Below, one piece after another: positions 20,701 to 33,102 of a stretch of DNA of 52,310 bases. The notes under the pieces were generated by a model that was not told the origin of the DNA, did no database searches, and worked only from the letters and a program-made list of their open reading frames with translations. Source of the DNA: Ectocarpus siliculosus (lineage: Eukaryota; Sar; Phaeophyceae; Ectocarpales; Ectocarpaceae). The position numbers and the translations under genes are program-made. The DNA lies in assembly GCA_000310025.1 (NCBI GenBank), contig FN649755.1, positions 2,882,432-2,934,741 on the forward strand. Direction: 5' to 3'. Positions within the stretch are counted from its first letter, which is position 1. Each line of letters opens with the position of its first letter.

Positions 20701-23700
20701 ATGGGGCCTGTCGTTCAAGCACAACCCTCGCCGGCCGCCGCAACCTGCGGCGGTAGCAGTGGCGGTGGCAAGTTCCCTACAAGGAAGCTCAGTGGCGACC
20801 TCAAGCTGCGGCTGGCGCGGCTGCCGAGCTTAGGAGGGGGAGGTGTGCCACCAGGCGGAGAACTTGAAATCGTTCGGCGCGGCAGCGCAGGCGGCAGCCG
20901 CAGCAGCAGCTACAGAGGAAGATCATCAATTGGACATGCGGTGAGATTGCCGTAGGCACGCTGAGCCCTACTTACTATGGGTCGTGGGACTTGCTTTGTA
21001 ATGGTCGAGTCTCGCGTCGATCGACTATCACTGGGGAAACGCGTCAGGCTCGTCCGTCTCATCGAGCTACAGAGCGATGCCGCGGTCTCGCGAACGTTTT
21101 CGCAAGCCGTAAGAGTTGACGAAGCGACATCGCTCATCAACCTTGCGTATACCACTGCCGTAGACAGGGTGCTGTCGCAAGCGTTGAGTGTCCCACATGA
21201 CCGTTCTCTTTGGGTGTTCGTCATGGGGGTCAATGCTCAAGATACACCGCTGCATGCATTGACCTCTTCGTCTTTCGACCTCTACGAACACCTGGTTTCT
21301 CATACGCAGAGTACAGCAGTCCGGCGCCGCAGCTAAGATACTTGCGTTAACAAAAGCAGCTCAATAGACTTTAGGAAAGGTAATAATTGGGTTAAGAAGA
21401 CAACCGGGGATACTCCTACGCTAATCTTAATGCCGTAAGCTGTACAACGCTCGACGGTGATAACCAAACAAGAAATCGAGCCTCGACCCGAACTTCACGT
21501 TTCGTATCTCCGGGTCCCTACTGTACTAGAAACAAGAAACGCAGAGGAGATCATACAAGAGGAAGAAAAGTGGTTGTTGACTAACCCACATGTGGGACAC
21601 GCAGAAACGGGGGCGTAAATATAGGCGGCATGCTGTATAGTTACGGGTGTGTGCATTTGTTCGACGGTTTCTTCCTCTCTGGGCAAATGTACACCACATT
21701 TTTACTGACGGGTGCTCGCATCCTGGTCAGTTGGGCCGCTTTTGGGAGTCTTCTCGACCACAGCGTGTAAAAATATGGCCCTCTTCCCGCAATCGGGTTG
21801 GATCTAACGCCTCGGGGTTTACCACGTGTTACTCGGTTTGCCTCGTGGCACAGTTTCTACCTCCTTCCTGACGTGCGGCAAAACCCTACCGGCCTTTTGC
21901 TGAGCTAGCGTTGTTCACCAACCGTATGACAGCACTCACACTCGAGTCCCCCGATTCGTTTTTCTACCCCTTAGCTATCTATACACACGTTCATCCCGCC
22001 CGCCAAACAACCAACGTTGAAAAAAAGCTACGTTCGGACTGCCTACACGAAGAAAGAAAGCTTTCTGCTGCACGTAGGAAGACCAGGCTGGGGGCACGTA
22101 GACCGAAACCCTCACCCGCTATGTTTGTGCATTTGGAAAACGTGATGTTGTTAGTTTTCTTTTTCGTTTGGGTAAAAGCATACCGCGTCTTGGAGGACTT
22201 TTCGGGGACCCATTTTTTTTTTTTCTTCCTATTAATAGTTGGGTTGTGACCACGCAAGGCGTCCGCGTCAGTTGCACTGTTATAGCATAGCATAGTATAG
22301 TATAGTACAGTATAGTATAGTATAGTACGGACATTAGAAGGTACTGAGAGGAGACCGGAACGGTTTTTTTATGTGAAGACGACGACAACAACAACAACAA
22401 CAACAACAACCGCACGGAGACTGGTGTCTTTTCATTGGTCAGCCGGGTAGCGCGGTCGATGCCAATATTAAACAACCACACAGCAAAAGAATGACGACGA
22501 CAATTACAACAATATCAACAACAACAACAACGACCACAACAACAACAAAAACAACAAAAACAACAACAACCAAACCAACAACCACAACAACAACTGCTGC
22601 GTTCGGCTGCACAGTCCGCTCGTCGTCGTCGTCACGACCGAGCCGCCACGGTGCGTCGTCGTCACGACCGAGCCGCCACGGTGGGACGCGGTGCCGTCGT
22701 TGGATAGCTACGGTAGCGACTCTTTCTTGTGCTCCGTTGCTCCTTTGTCTGGGATACCGCCCTCGTTCCCGAGGGAATAGCGCTGCTCTCGCCGCATCCC
22801 CTTCTTCCTGCGTTCGACGGTGGCTCGGCTGACGTGTCCTGCCTAAGTCTTGCTGCCGTCACCCTTGTTGCTGATGTCGGTGCTGCTGCTGCTGCTGCTG
22901 CTGCTGCTGCAGCTGATCCCCCCCCCCATAAAAACGCTCCGTCCGCGTGTGTCTCCGCGCTACCATCATCGCAGAAAGACAGCAGTGGTCGTAGTTCTCG
23001 GGCAAGCGGCAGGAGGGGCCCCGCAGATGTTGGCGAAGACGACGGGGGTGGTGGTGCTGCTGCGGCCGTGAGAAGGCTTTCGATGACCTCAGCCAGGGAC
23101 GGGTTCAGCCTCGTGCCGACCTCCTCGGGCAACGTCGCGGTCGACGGGGGCGTTGACTCCTCGCGCCTGACCTGGTATGTTGGGGTTAGAGGGATAGGGT
23201 TGGGGCATACGGCCGCCGTGACGCTCATGACAAACCTCTGAATCCATTCATCGCTAATTTATCCTCTCCTGGCGCCCGACCTGGTGGGTTAGGTTAGGGC
23301 TAGGGTTAGGGTTAGGGTTAGGGCATACCGCCGTGACGATCATGATGTAACTCTGAATTCATTCATTCCAAATTTATCCTCTCCCGTGACCTGGTGGGTT
23401 AGGTTTAGGCTTAGGTTTAAGGCATACGACCGCCGTGACAATCATCGTGTAACTCTGAATTCATTCATTCCAAATGTATCCTCTCCTGTGACCTGGTGGG
23501 TTAGGTTAGGGTTAGACTAGGGTTAGGGCATACGGCCGCCGTGACGATCATGATCATCCTCAGAATTAATTCATTCCAAATTTATCCTCTCCTCGCGCCT
23601 GACCTAGTGGGTTAGGGTTAGGGTTAGGGTTAGGGTTAGGGTTAGGGTTGGGGTTAGGGCATACCGCCGTGACGATCATGATAAAACAGTGAATTACTCG

Positions 23701-24301
23701 ATTGCCAAATTTTCCCGCAAGTGTTTTTTAGTGAATAGAGAATGAGTTAGCTCGTTGTCTTCTTGCATATTTCGTTGCTAATTTATCCTGGTACTGTGTT
23801 GCCGTGGATGGATGGAGCCATTCATTTTTTTTCTAGAAGAAGGAGAAACGCAGCAGGACCTTCGGAGGACCCACAATGCGGCCGCTCTCTGCACCCGGCC
23901 GTTCATGACCTTGTCACGGCCCCTCGCCCCCCCCTCAAGGCACAGCGATTTTTCAGCAATGCCCGCACACAACGAACAAGCAGTTACAGCGCGTGATGAA
24001 AATCTACCTTTGCAGGACCAACCCGATGTCTGAGCGGGCTCCGTGGCCCGCCGGTTCCTCCCGCGGGAGCAACAACAGCGGTGGCAGAAGAGGCTCCTCC
24101 CTGGAAACAGCGACTAAGGGGTTGGCTTCGGGAAGGGGCCTCGCGGAAGGGAGGGGGGGGGCGGATGGCGACGACGACAACGATAACGAGCACCAGGAGT
24201 TCATGAGAGAGCTCGCGTCGCACAACGGGCTGCAGCTGCGGTGCTCCCAGGGAGAGGACGAGAGGGCCAGACATCGCCGAGAAGTGGACCGTCGGATACA
24301 G
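20701..24301 (+). CDS. EF-hand gene exons 1-3: low-complexity N-terminal region
   Basis: Exon 1 encodes MGPVVQAQPSPAAATCGG... with basic and Ser/Gly-rich sequence and ends GGACATGCG|GTGAGA (phase 0). Exon 2 has a poly-Ala run and ends RLTW at a strong donor CTG|GTATGT (phase 2). Exon 3 (acceptor CTTTGCAG) continues TNPMSERAPWPAGSS and an acidic DGDDDNDNEHQEFMREL helix, ending RRIQ. Exon 2 is less certain because its minus strand is also open. Phase agreement with exon 3 favours plus. Confidence 0.6.
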
Positions 24302-27300
24302 GTACAGCATTGTAGGTGGGCCCGATGCAAGGCCCCCTACACAGTAGTGCCGGCAGGATTACCGGCCTTACATCGGGTGACCGGCACAATATAGATTTAG
24401 AGTATGAGACAATTTGAACATCTGTGCGAAGCGGTTTCACCGGCCTTATGTCGGGCGACCGGCCGTATTTATTCGGCCTTCTACTGGGCCCGCTTACTCC
24501 GCAGCAGTGGTGGCGGCAGGCTTAGCTACAGGTCCGCTCTGCTCAGCTTTGGTGCTACTTTTCCCCTCTCCCGTTGTCTGTTTTTACATCGTTGTTATCT
24601 ACATGTAGCAGTGTCGATAATTCGCCGGGAAGCATAGCCTATATGCTTATCTGTTTTTTCCATTTTGGCTGCTCGGAAATATTGCGAGGTCAACGGCCCG
24701 AACGACGACGGCCTGCGTTTACACGCGTCCACCCCCTCACCTCCCGCCCTAAATAAACACTGCGTCGTTGTCGCCCCGCTGGATTGGCGTCTTGTCCATG
24801 TTCATTTCGTCACCATCGCGCACTCGCCTACCGTGCGTCACGTATGGCACCACACGCCCTGGGCCGATTTTCAAACCCCGATTTTTCCGCCAGGAGAACT
24901 CTTCACGGCCGTACGATCGTGTAGCAATTAAGTGTGTTGAAAGCGTCCTTCACAGTTGTTCGATCGAAAAAAACGAAAAGCTGCGTGACCACCCGATCAC
25001 CCCAAAATAGATCCAGGAGGACTGCGTTCGGCGGCCGAGCGTGGGGCAGTCGAAGGTCCTCCTCAAGGCGAAGATCCTGGGGAGCATCGGCGGCGGGCCG
25101 TTCGAGCTCCTCCGTGCGTTTCGGAAGATGACCTGCGGCGGGGGCACGGTGAGAGATGTCGATACTGCTGTGTGCCGTTCGGAATAGTGTAAAGAAACAA
25201 ACCAACGTGGATGAAGTCAGTTTTGGGGTTCATATCGAATACGTCGAGGATTCTAACCACGAAGACGGTTCAGTTCGCCTCGATTGTATCGCGAAAGGTG
25301 ATGGATGAGAAGGAATTGTCCACCATGTCATAGAGGTAGATGTGTGGTAGTAGGTAGTACCGTAGGCGACATAAGATATCACACCCACTGGATCGATTTT
25401 CCAAGCTCCATTACTCTTCGACGAAGAGGATGTACAAGGAAAACGATACGTTTTCAGAATGAAGCTGCTCTCGTTGGGACGTTTCAAACGCCGCCATTTT
25501 CGGCACCGCCTCTCGTTCTGCTGTGGGTAAATCGAGCCTTGAAAATCGGTCCAGGGGGTGTGGTATCTTGTGTCACCTACGGGCAGTGCTTCCATCTGTG
25601 GATAGAGGTCGGTTGTTCGCGCTACAGTAAGACAACGAAAGGAAAGGCACACGCCATGTACATACCGTAACCATGAGTTGTCACACTGCATTTTCACGCT
25701 ATGTGCATACGGTAAACATGAGAGTCACACGTATACTTTCGAAAATGAGAGTACCATTAAGAAGACCCCAAGGAACAAGACAGCGGGCCGCCGTATGAAA
25801 CTGCACCACTCGCCAGCTCTCTTCCTCGAACAAGGCGCCACAGCGCAGTACGTACAATAGCAGGTGTCACTGCCCCCCACTAGGCCGACGTTAGTAGCTC
25901 GATTTCTCCACCAATGAAAGGTTAGCGATGGCGGCAAGGGTGGCGTTTGAAAGATCTCGTCGAAGAGATAGCTTTCCTTCATGTGTGTGTAGTGTATCCT
26001 CGCACGTGTATCGGTCGACTTTTGCCGCCTCCTGGTTGCGGGGTACCGTAGGCTGCATAAGATATCACAACCCCTGGATCGATTTTCGAAACTCGACATC
26101 TCGGCAGGAATAGCGGTGGCGGTGCCGAAAATGGCGGCGTTGGATCGGTCTCGTCGAGAGCTTTCCGAAAACGTATACCTCAATTTCGGCATCCTCTTCG
26201 TTGTGGAGTAATCGAGCTTAGAAAACCCGGTCCGGGGTGTGTGATATCTTATGCAACGTACGGTAATTCTTCGTGTGTGGGGAACGCTCGCACTTGTAGC
26301 GGGAGTACCAAAGGTTGACCACCGATGTTAATCTGTTCCGAGAATATTGCGCAGAGATGAGCAGCACGTTCTGGTAACTTCCAGGGTAAGAGCTTTCCCC
26401 CCCCCGCGAAAACAAGATCCCACAATCACCGCAACCACTTCTCGACCGTGGAGTTACCTGAAACTGAACATCGGAACCGAAAAGCGTTTGGACTACTGGG
26501 TGCACGATGCGTGTCCCAGGCCACTGATTTCGGGGACTTTCAAGCGCTTGTTTTCCACCTTCACAAAGAAGAAGGCCGGTAGCGAAAAGCTCTTGGATTA
26601 TTGCACGATGTGTTTCCACGGGTAATCGGTTTCATTTCAAGGGCTTTCAAGCGCCTGTTTCCCCCTCGACACAACAGAAGATGGGTAGATAGCGAAAAGC
26701 TTCTGGGTTGTCGCACTATGCGTGTCGCACGTGATCGCTTGGTTTCCCCGCCACAAAACAGAAGATCCGTAGCGAAAAGCTCTTGGATTATTTTTTCTCA
26801 CGATGTGCTTTCGCAGGTCATCGATTTCAAGGGCTTCCGAGAAGGGGTGAAAAAGCTTAGCCTTGGCCTGACGGAGCCCGAGATCCTGGACTTTTTCCGA
26901 TCCTTCGACGCCGATGGCAGTGGGGGCATCGACTTCTCAGAGGTAAGCAAGGCAACTCGCTGTGACGAGTGGATACAGTGTGCACCTAACGACAGTACAA
27001 CCGGGGTTCCAATCCCGGTGTGACCGTTTGTGACGCCTTTTTCCCGGAAAAGGAAAAAAGATCTGGAATACACGCATACAAGTCATGGTATGCATTTCAG
27101 TCGTCCAAGCGAAGACACACAATTTTTTTCGATGTACAACAGCATATTGTACATCTACGGGTGTCTTTGGGTGGGGGGGGGGGGGGGGGGTGTACGCATA
27201 GTCGTGCATGCCGTAGTCGTTTGACCATTGACCTCGCATGTCATCCCCTCGCATGTCATTCGGTAGAGGGGGGACTTTTTGAGGCTTGGCGTACACATCT

Positions 27301-30300
27301 TGCCGGCTTGTCGACCTGACATGTGCTTGTGCGGTGCTGACACAACAGCACGAGCCCGCTCTCAAAAAATAGTTTCGCCACGAAACAAAGGTTCGCCTTT
27401 TCATGAAGAATGAGAGAAATGGGTCAAGATACAGAATTCCCCCGGTTAAGGACACACAGTGTTTTTCATTTCAACAGGTGTCACCCCCCCTTATGTTGGC
27501 CATTCTGCGGGGCACCATGCCTTTGGAAAACACAGTTGTCCTTAACTGGGGAAGTGTCCTTAAAAAATGTTGTCCTTAACCAAAGGGACGACTGTACACA
27601 TCTCAGCGGTGGACCCTAACACTATTCACAACCTGTGCTAGACAACGGCGGCGACGATATAATAGAGTACGCCCCTCGACACGATTTTGGCGTTTCATTT
27701 CTCTGGGCCCGGACTGCATGAAGTTCTGCGAGCGGTCCGGTGAAAACCGGGCGCGCTCCGTCCCGGCTTTGCAGGGGTGATAGGCCAGTCGATGGTCTAA
27801 CGACTACGGCGGAACGCTTTTTGCGTGAGCACACTCCTGTGACTACGGGAATCGACCCCGTCAAGTGATAGACTAGTGCGGACAGAAGAAGGTACTGGGC
27901 AGAGAGAACGGAACGTTTTTTTTATTGTGAAGATAACAACAACCACACCAACACCTCCCTGCTCTCTCCGCGCCGTGTGTTTCGTCGTGCGCCCGTGCGC
28001 GGTGCTGGTGAAGTTCTGCGAGTGGATGGAGGCCACCGACGACAGCGCCGACGAACCGGGAGGGGGCGATGAGGAAGATGATGACAACGGCGGCGGGGGT
28101 GGCGGGGGCGGGGGTGGGACAAGCAAGGGAAGGGAAGGGGGCTTTCGCCCTTCCAGCGGGGGCAGCGACAAGAGCGTCAGCAAGCGCAAGATGCGAGACG
28201 CGCAGGTATTAATTCGCACGTACGGTTAGACGGTGGCTTGTGCCGCTGGCCCACGGGTTCAACGTGCAGTTGTGGGGGTCCCCACAAAAAAGGCGGTCGC
28301 CCTATGTAAGGTTTATGAAACTGGGTGGATTTAACTGAACAATCAAGTTGTTCTACGCATGGATGAAGGCGGGTGTCCCATTTAAGACGGTCATTACCAG
28401 CTTCCCCATCACCGCCTTACTCGTGAACCCCTCACTGCATTAAAAAAAAATCAGGGGCTATCTCTGTAGTTTAAAGGCCTTCTCGCGATAAAAAAAACTA
28501 AGACCAGCACCACCGGGAGAAAGATGGAGCAGTAAAACAGCCAAAAAAACGGAAAAAAAACTGTTGTGTGACCTTCCTCTTGCGTGACCTCGGCTGATAC
28601 GTCAGGTATTACGCCGAAAGGCCTGTCAACCGGCGCCATAATAGATCAGACGAACGCGCACACACACTACCGTAAAACGGCGGTAGTTTATTCAATCGCT
28701 CCTCCTTCCATCAACCAACATAATCAGGGGAAAAAACGGTCTCTGGGGAAGAATACCCTGACAAAGTCAAGAAGCTTTCTGCTTCTGCTCCATCGATATC
28801 CTTGTGCGAAGTACCGTAGATCGCCCAGGTTAACCTGATCCCGCGGGTTCAAAGTAACGCTCCGTCCATGCTTTACACGCCCTCGACAAGCGGTAGCTTT
28901 ATTGGAGTAGTAGAAGAGATATGGTCTCAGGGGGGCAAAAACAACCCCCATGAGCGCACCAGAACCACGTAATGAGAGAGAAAACAGCAAGCACCGGCCG
29001 ACTGCATCGCAAAATCGCGCGGGGAGCCCCCCCCAAAAAAAACAAATATATGGGAGATATCGCTGTGTGCTGCTCGGGAAACCGTAGAAATACAGGTAGT
29101 CTCCGCTGACGCTATGAATTCATTGTTAATCTATCGTGGACTCTTTTTTGGGATATAGATGGAATCGTTGTGCCAAAATTGAGATACAAATTAAAAATTA
29201 AAAAATAAACCACAGGCTAAGGTGAAGGCGGCGTCCGAGAGGGTCCCCGAGCGCACCATGGCGGAGAACGAGCAACTCCTCCGCCAGAAAATTCTGGGAA
29301 GCATCGGCGGCGGGCCGTTCCAGCTGCTCCGGGCGTTCCGGAAGATGCACCGCGGGAGGGGAACGGTAAGAAGATGAAGAAGAAGAAGAAGAGGAAGAAG
29401 AGCAGATGCAAAGAGGGGGGGGTACGCCGCATCTGCCGTCCCCCCACTTCCTGAAAACAAACCGACACGATGCTGTGCTTTGGGAAATTGCTTAACGTTT
29501 GAGGCACGGCAGAGGGGGCAAGCTGTACACGAATATTAACTTTTCGGTTCGACCAGAGCTACCAATAATCGACAACGTAGAACGTAAATCGAGGCTGAGC
29601 AAATGACAAAGCGGTAGAAGGAGACACGGTGCGGTGCGCGAATCATAACTATGTCGTTTGATCAGTTACCGAAAACCGAGAACCAGCACGATACGTTGGA
29701 ACTTATATTCATATTTAGGCAACAACGCCATGCATGGTAGAGGGGGCATGGACGGTGCTAGGGGCACCAACTACACTTGGTGGTTCCACCAGGCACCTAC
29801 ACCCCGCTCTATCTCTCTCAAATTTGGGGAAGAAGCAGCTTCTGCATGGATGATGGGCAGCCAGCGGCCCGGGCTTGTCTTTCAGGGAGTTCACAGAACA
29901 ACACACAAGCAGTTGTTTTTTCCGTCCGTTTGTTGCAAGAAAGACAGCTAGCCCCGACTTGGTGGATTTCGATGGGAGGTCTCCGTGCCACAATCATGCT
30001 ACGTTTGCCGCCAGCGTCTTATTGTACCTTCATTCTGTCCCGGTCTTCGTCGTTGAGTTTTTTTTTTACTGCGATTCGGTAGTCACACGGTTGCTTTGAA
30101 CTTTGAGACTTTCGCGGTAAGTACAGGAGAACCCTGCACCAATCCTAGATGATAGCCGTTGGTCCCCCCCCCCCAGAGGAAACAAGAAGAATGCGCCCGG
30201 GCAAAATAAGAGGCTGTAGGAGGTGAGGCTGCTATCCTCTGTACTTGTTGCACGCAATGAAGTAGTTCACCTAAGAAGCGATGGCGGAGGCCGCAGGGTG

Positions 30301-33036
30301 GGGAGCCTCAGAGAGAAGTGAACCGTTTCTTTGTGACCGAACACGGGTAATTAGTGCCTGGCAGAAATAAATGCTTTGAGCGCTGATACATTAAGTGGGG
30401 AAAAGAAACGAGCTTCTGACGGCGCACGCATGCAGCGGTGGATGACTTACCTTTTTCACCGACCACGGGTTCGGAGTGTCTTCAAACCAAGGCAAGCACC
30501 GCAGGGAGGGGGAAAAGTGGGAAAAAAAACAAATGATAAAAAATGGCCCTGTGTGACCTTCCTCTTGGGTGACCCCGGCCGGTACGTCAGGTATATTTAT
30601 ATATGCCGAAAGGCCTATAAACCGGCACCACAATAGATGGGACGACCACACAAACACAAACACACACACGGTTAGCGCGGTCGCAGCAAATAATAATAAA
30701 AAGACACACACATGCCGCCCCTCACGGGGTGCCAGGTCATGGCATTTAGAAGTGTGTTGTGTTTTCAACCGCACTGAGAGTGACGTCTTTTCATTGGTCA
30801 GTCGATGCTACAAAACATTGACACACACACCACACACACACACCCGGCAGCAATAAATGCCGTGTGAGCTGACACCTATAAAGTGATGATAAAAGAACAA
30901 ACCCTTCATTCATTCTGGAGGCGCTTGCATGCAGGTGGCGGATCTGACATCATGTGATGACGCAGCTGATATATAGAGTGATGAAAAATATATATATTAC
31001 GTGATTGTTGATATGAAGTGACGACAAAACTTAAAACATCTCTTCTTCCTTTCTGATGCCGCGTGCGTGCATGCACGTGGTGGGTCTGGACGACATTCGT
31101 GAGGCCGATACAAAAGTGATGACAAAAAAAAAATCTGTGATGATGAGTATTAATACAAAGTGAGAAACAGAACACAAAAACCCCTCCCGTTCCTTCCTGG
31201 CCGTGTGTGCATGCATGCATACATACAGGTGGTGAATCTTTTACGACTTTCGTGAGGCCGATATATTAGTGATGGAAATAAAAAACTCTGTGATGATGAG
31301 TGTTGATACAAAGTGACGAAAAAGATACTTCAAGTACACAACATCTCCCGTTCCTTCCTGGCCGTGTGTGCATGCATGCATACATACAGGTGGTGAATCT
31401 TTTACGACTTTCGTGAGGCCGATATATTAGTGATGGAAATAAAAAACTCTGTGATGATGAGTGTTGATACAAAGTGACGAAAAAGATACTTCAAGTACAC
31501 AACATCTCCCGTTCCTTCCTGGCCGTGTGTGCATGCATGCATGCAGGTGGTGGATCTGAACGACTTTCGCGAGGCGGTGAAGACCTTCAGCCTGGGGCTC
31601 GGCGAGCCGGAGGTCGAGGCGTTCTTCAAGGGATTCGATGCCGACGGTAGCGGCGGGATCGACTTCGAGGTGCAGCACGGGAGAGAGAGAGAGAAAAAAA
31701 AAAATGGCGGTGCTTTTATATGTTTTATGTTTTTCTATGCATACGCATAAAACGTAGGTACTTGTTTATATATTTAACCTCTATGTTGTTAGCTCGTTAT
31801 GTACTTGTTGTTGCTGGCGGTCCATCATTTAATACGCTGCATGCACAAAGCCCGTGTACATATTCGTTATGTGTATTTTTGCAGTCATTTTTCTGTTGTC
31901 TACTTTACTGGACGTATTTGTGGCTGCTGGGGTTTCGACGAATCCAGTCCACAGCGGGTACGTACTCGCTTCGTGTGGTCACCCGCCGGGCGAACGGCTT
32001 AAAAACATTGATTCGCCGTTTTGCGGTGTCTTTCTTGCATTATTGCTTTTTTCTCTCGTTCCTCTCGTTCTTGTTGCTATTCTTGTTCCTTCGTTTCCTC
32101 TTGCTATTCTTGTTCTTCTTGTCCTTCTTGTCCTTCTTAAGCTCGTCCTTCCCGTTCTTCTTAAGCTGGTCCTTCTTGTTCTTCTTAAGCTCGTCCTTCC
32201 CGTTCTCCTTGAACCCGTTCAATTGTTCTTGTTACTCTTGCTTGTTGCGCTTGTTCTTGTTGTTCTTTCGTCCCATCTGTTCCGTGCGCCAGCCTACAAA
32301 CCACTTTTTTCTCCCTTGTTGTCGCTGTTCTGCCGATGATGCTTCCTTCCATCCTCTCTCCTCCTTTTCCGCAGGAGTTCTGCGCTTGGGTAGGCGGTAC
32401 CGACGCTGCAGGGGCAGCAGATGGCTTTCTCCTTCCCGACAGCAAAACCACCAAATCCTCACCTGGGTTTATTCCTGGGGTGGCCGGAGAGGGGGGATGG
32501 GACGACGATACGACGAAGACCCCCGCCATGAGGGCGCAGGAGCGGGTGACTCGGGCGTTCCGCGAACAGGTGAGGAATTATTTCGGGTTTTCAACAGTTA
32601 TTTTTTCCACGTGCGTTCACCCCACCTAACCCCACAAGAACATGGTGTTGGCGTTCTGTAGTGACGTTTTGTGAAAGAAACTGAGAAGCAAGGTCTTCGC
32701 TTGTTAATGCGGTGGTTGCCGCTCGCTTGATGACAGTCCCGTGTTTGCCTATATACCCTGTTGCTCATCTTTCATGGTGCTGCATTCTCTCGAGGGGAGG
32801 GTGGGTTCGACAAGCAGTGTTTAGCAGTGGACTTCCTTTTGACGTGCGTTTCTCGTGTACCTGTTCCTGCGCGGCGGCACTCAGGCCGGCAAGATGACGT
32901 CGGAGACATTGCACAAGGTGCTCCGCGAGAAGCTTATCTCCACCGTCAAACCAGGGGGCGGGACGCTCCTCCGCACGTACCACAACCTCCACCGCAGTGG
33001 CGATGTAGGCAAGTACTGTACACGTCTCAAAGAGAG

Positions 33037-33102
<66 letters not shown>

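Noticed and set aside
20977-21336. 119-codon plus-strand frame (MGRGTCFVMVESRVDR...)
   Set aside because: It lies within the first EF-hand intron, is also open on the opposite strand, and has no domain or splice support.
22662-23228. Minus-strand frame over EF-hand exon 2 (VRREESTPP..., NPSLAEVIESLL)
   Set aside because: It looks protein-like and has an acceptor, but no in-phase partner exons were found on that strand, whereas the plus-strand reading joins exon 3 in phase. Not fully excluded.
32040-32222. Lys/Asn-rich minus-strand peptide
   Set aside because: It is the complement of a pyrimidine-rich repeat upstream of an acceptor site.
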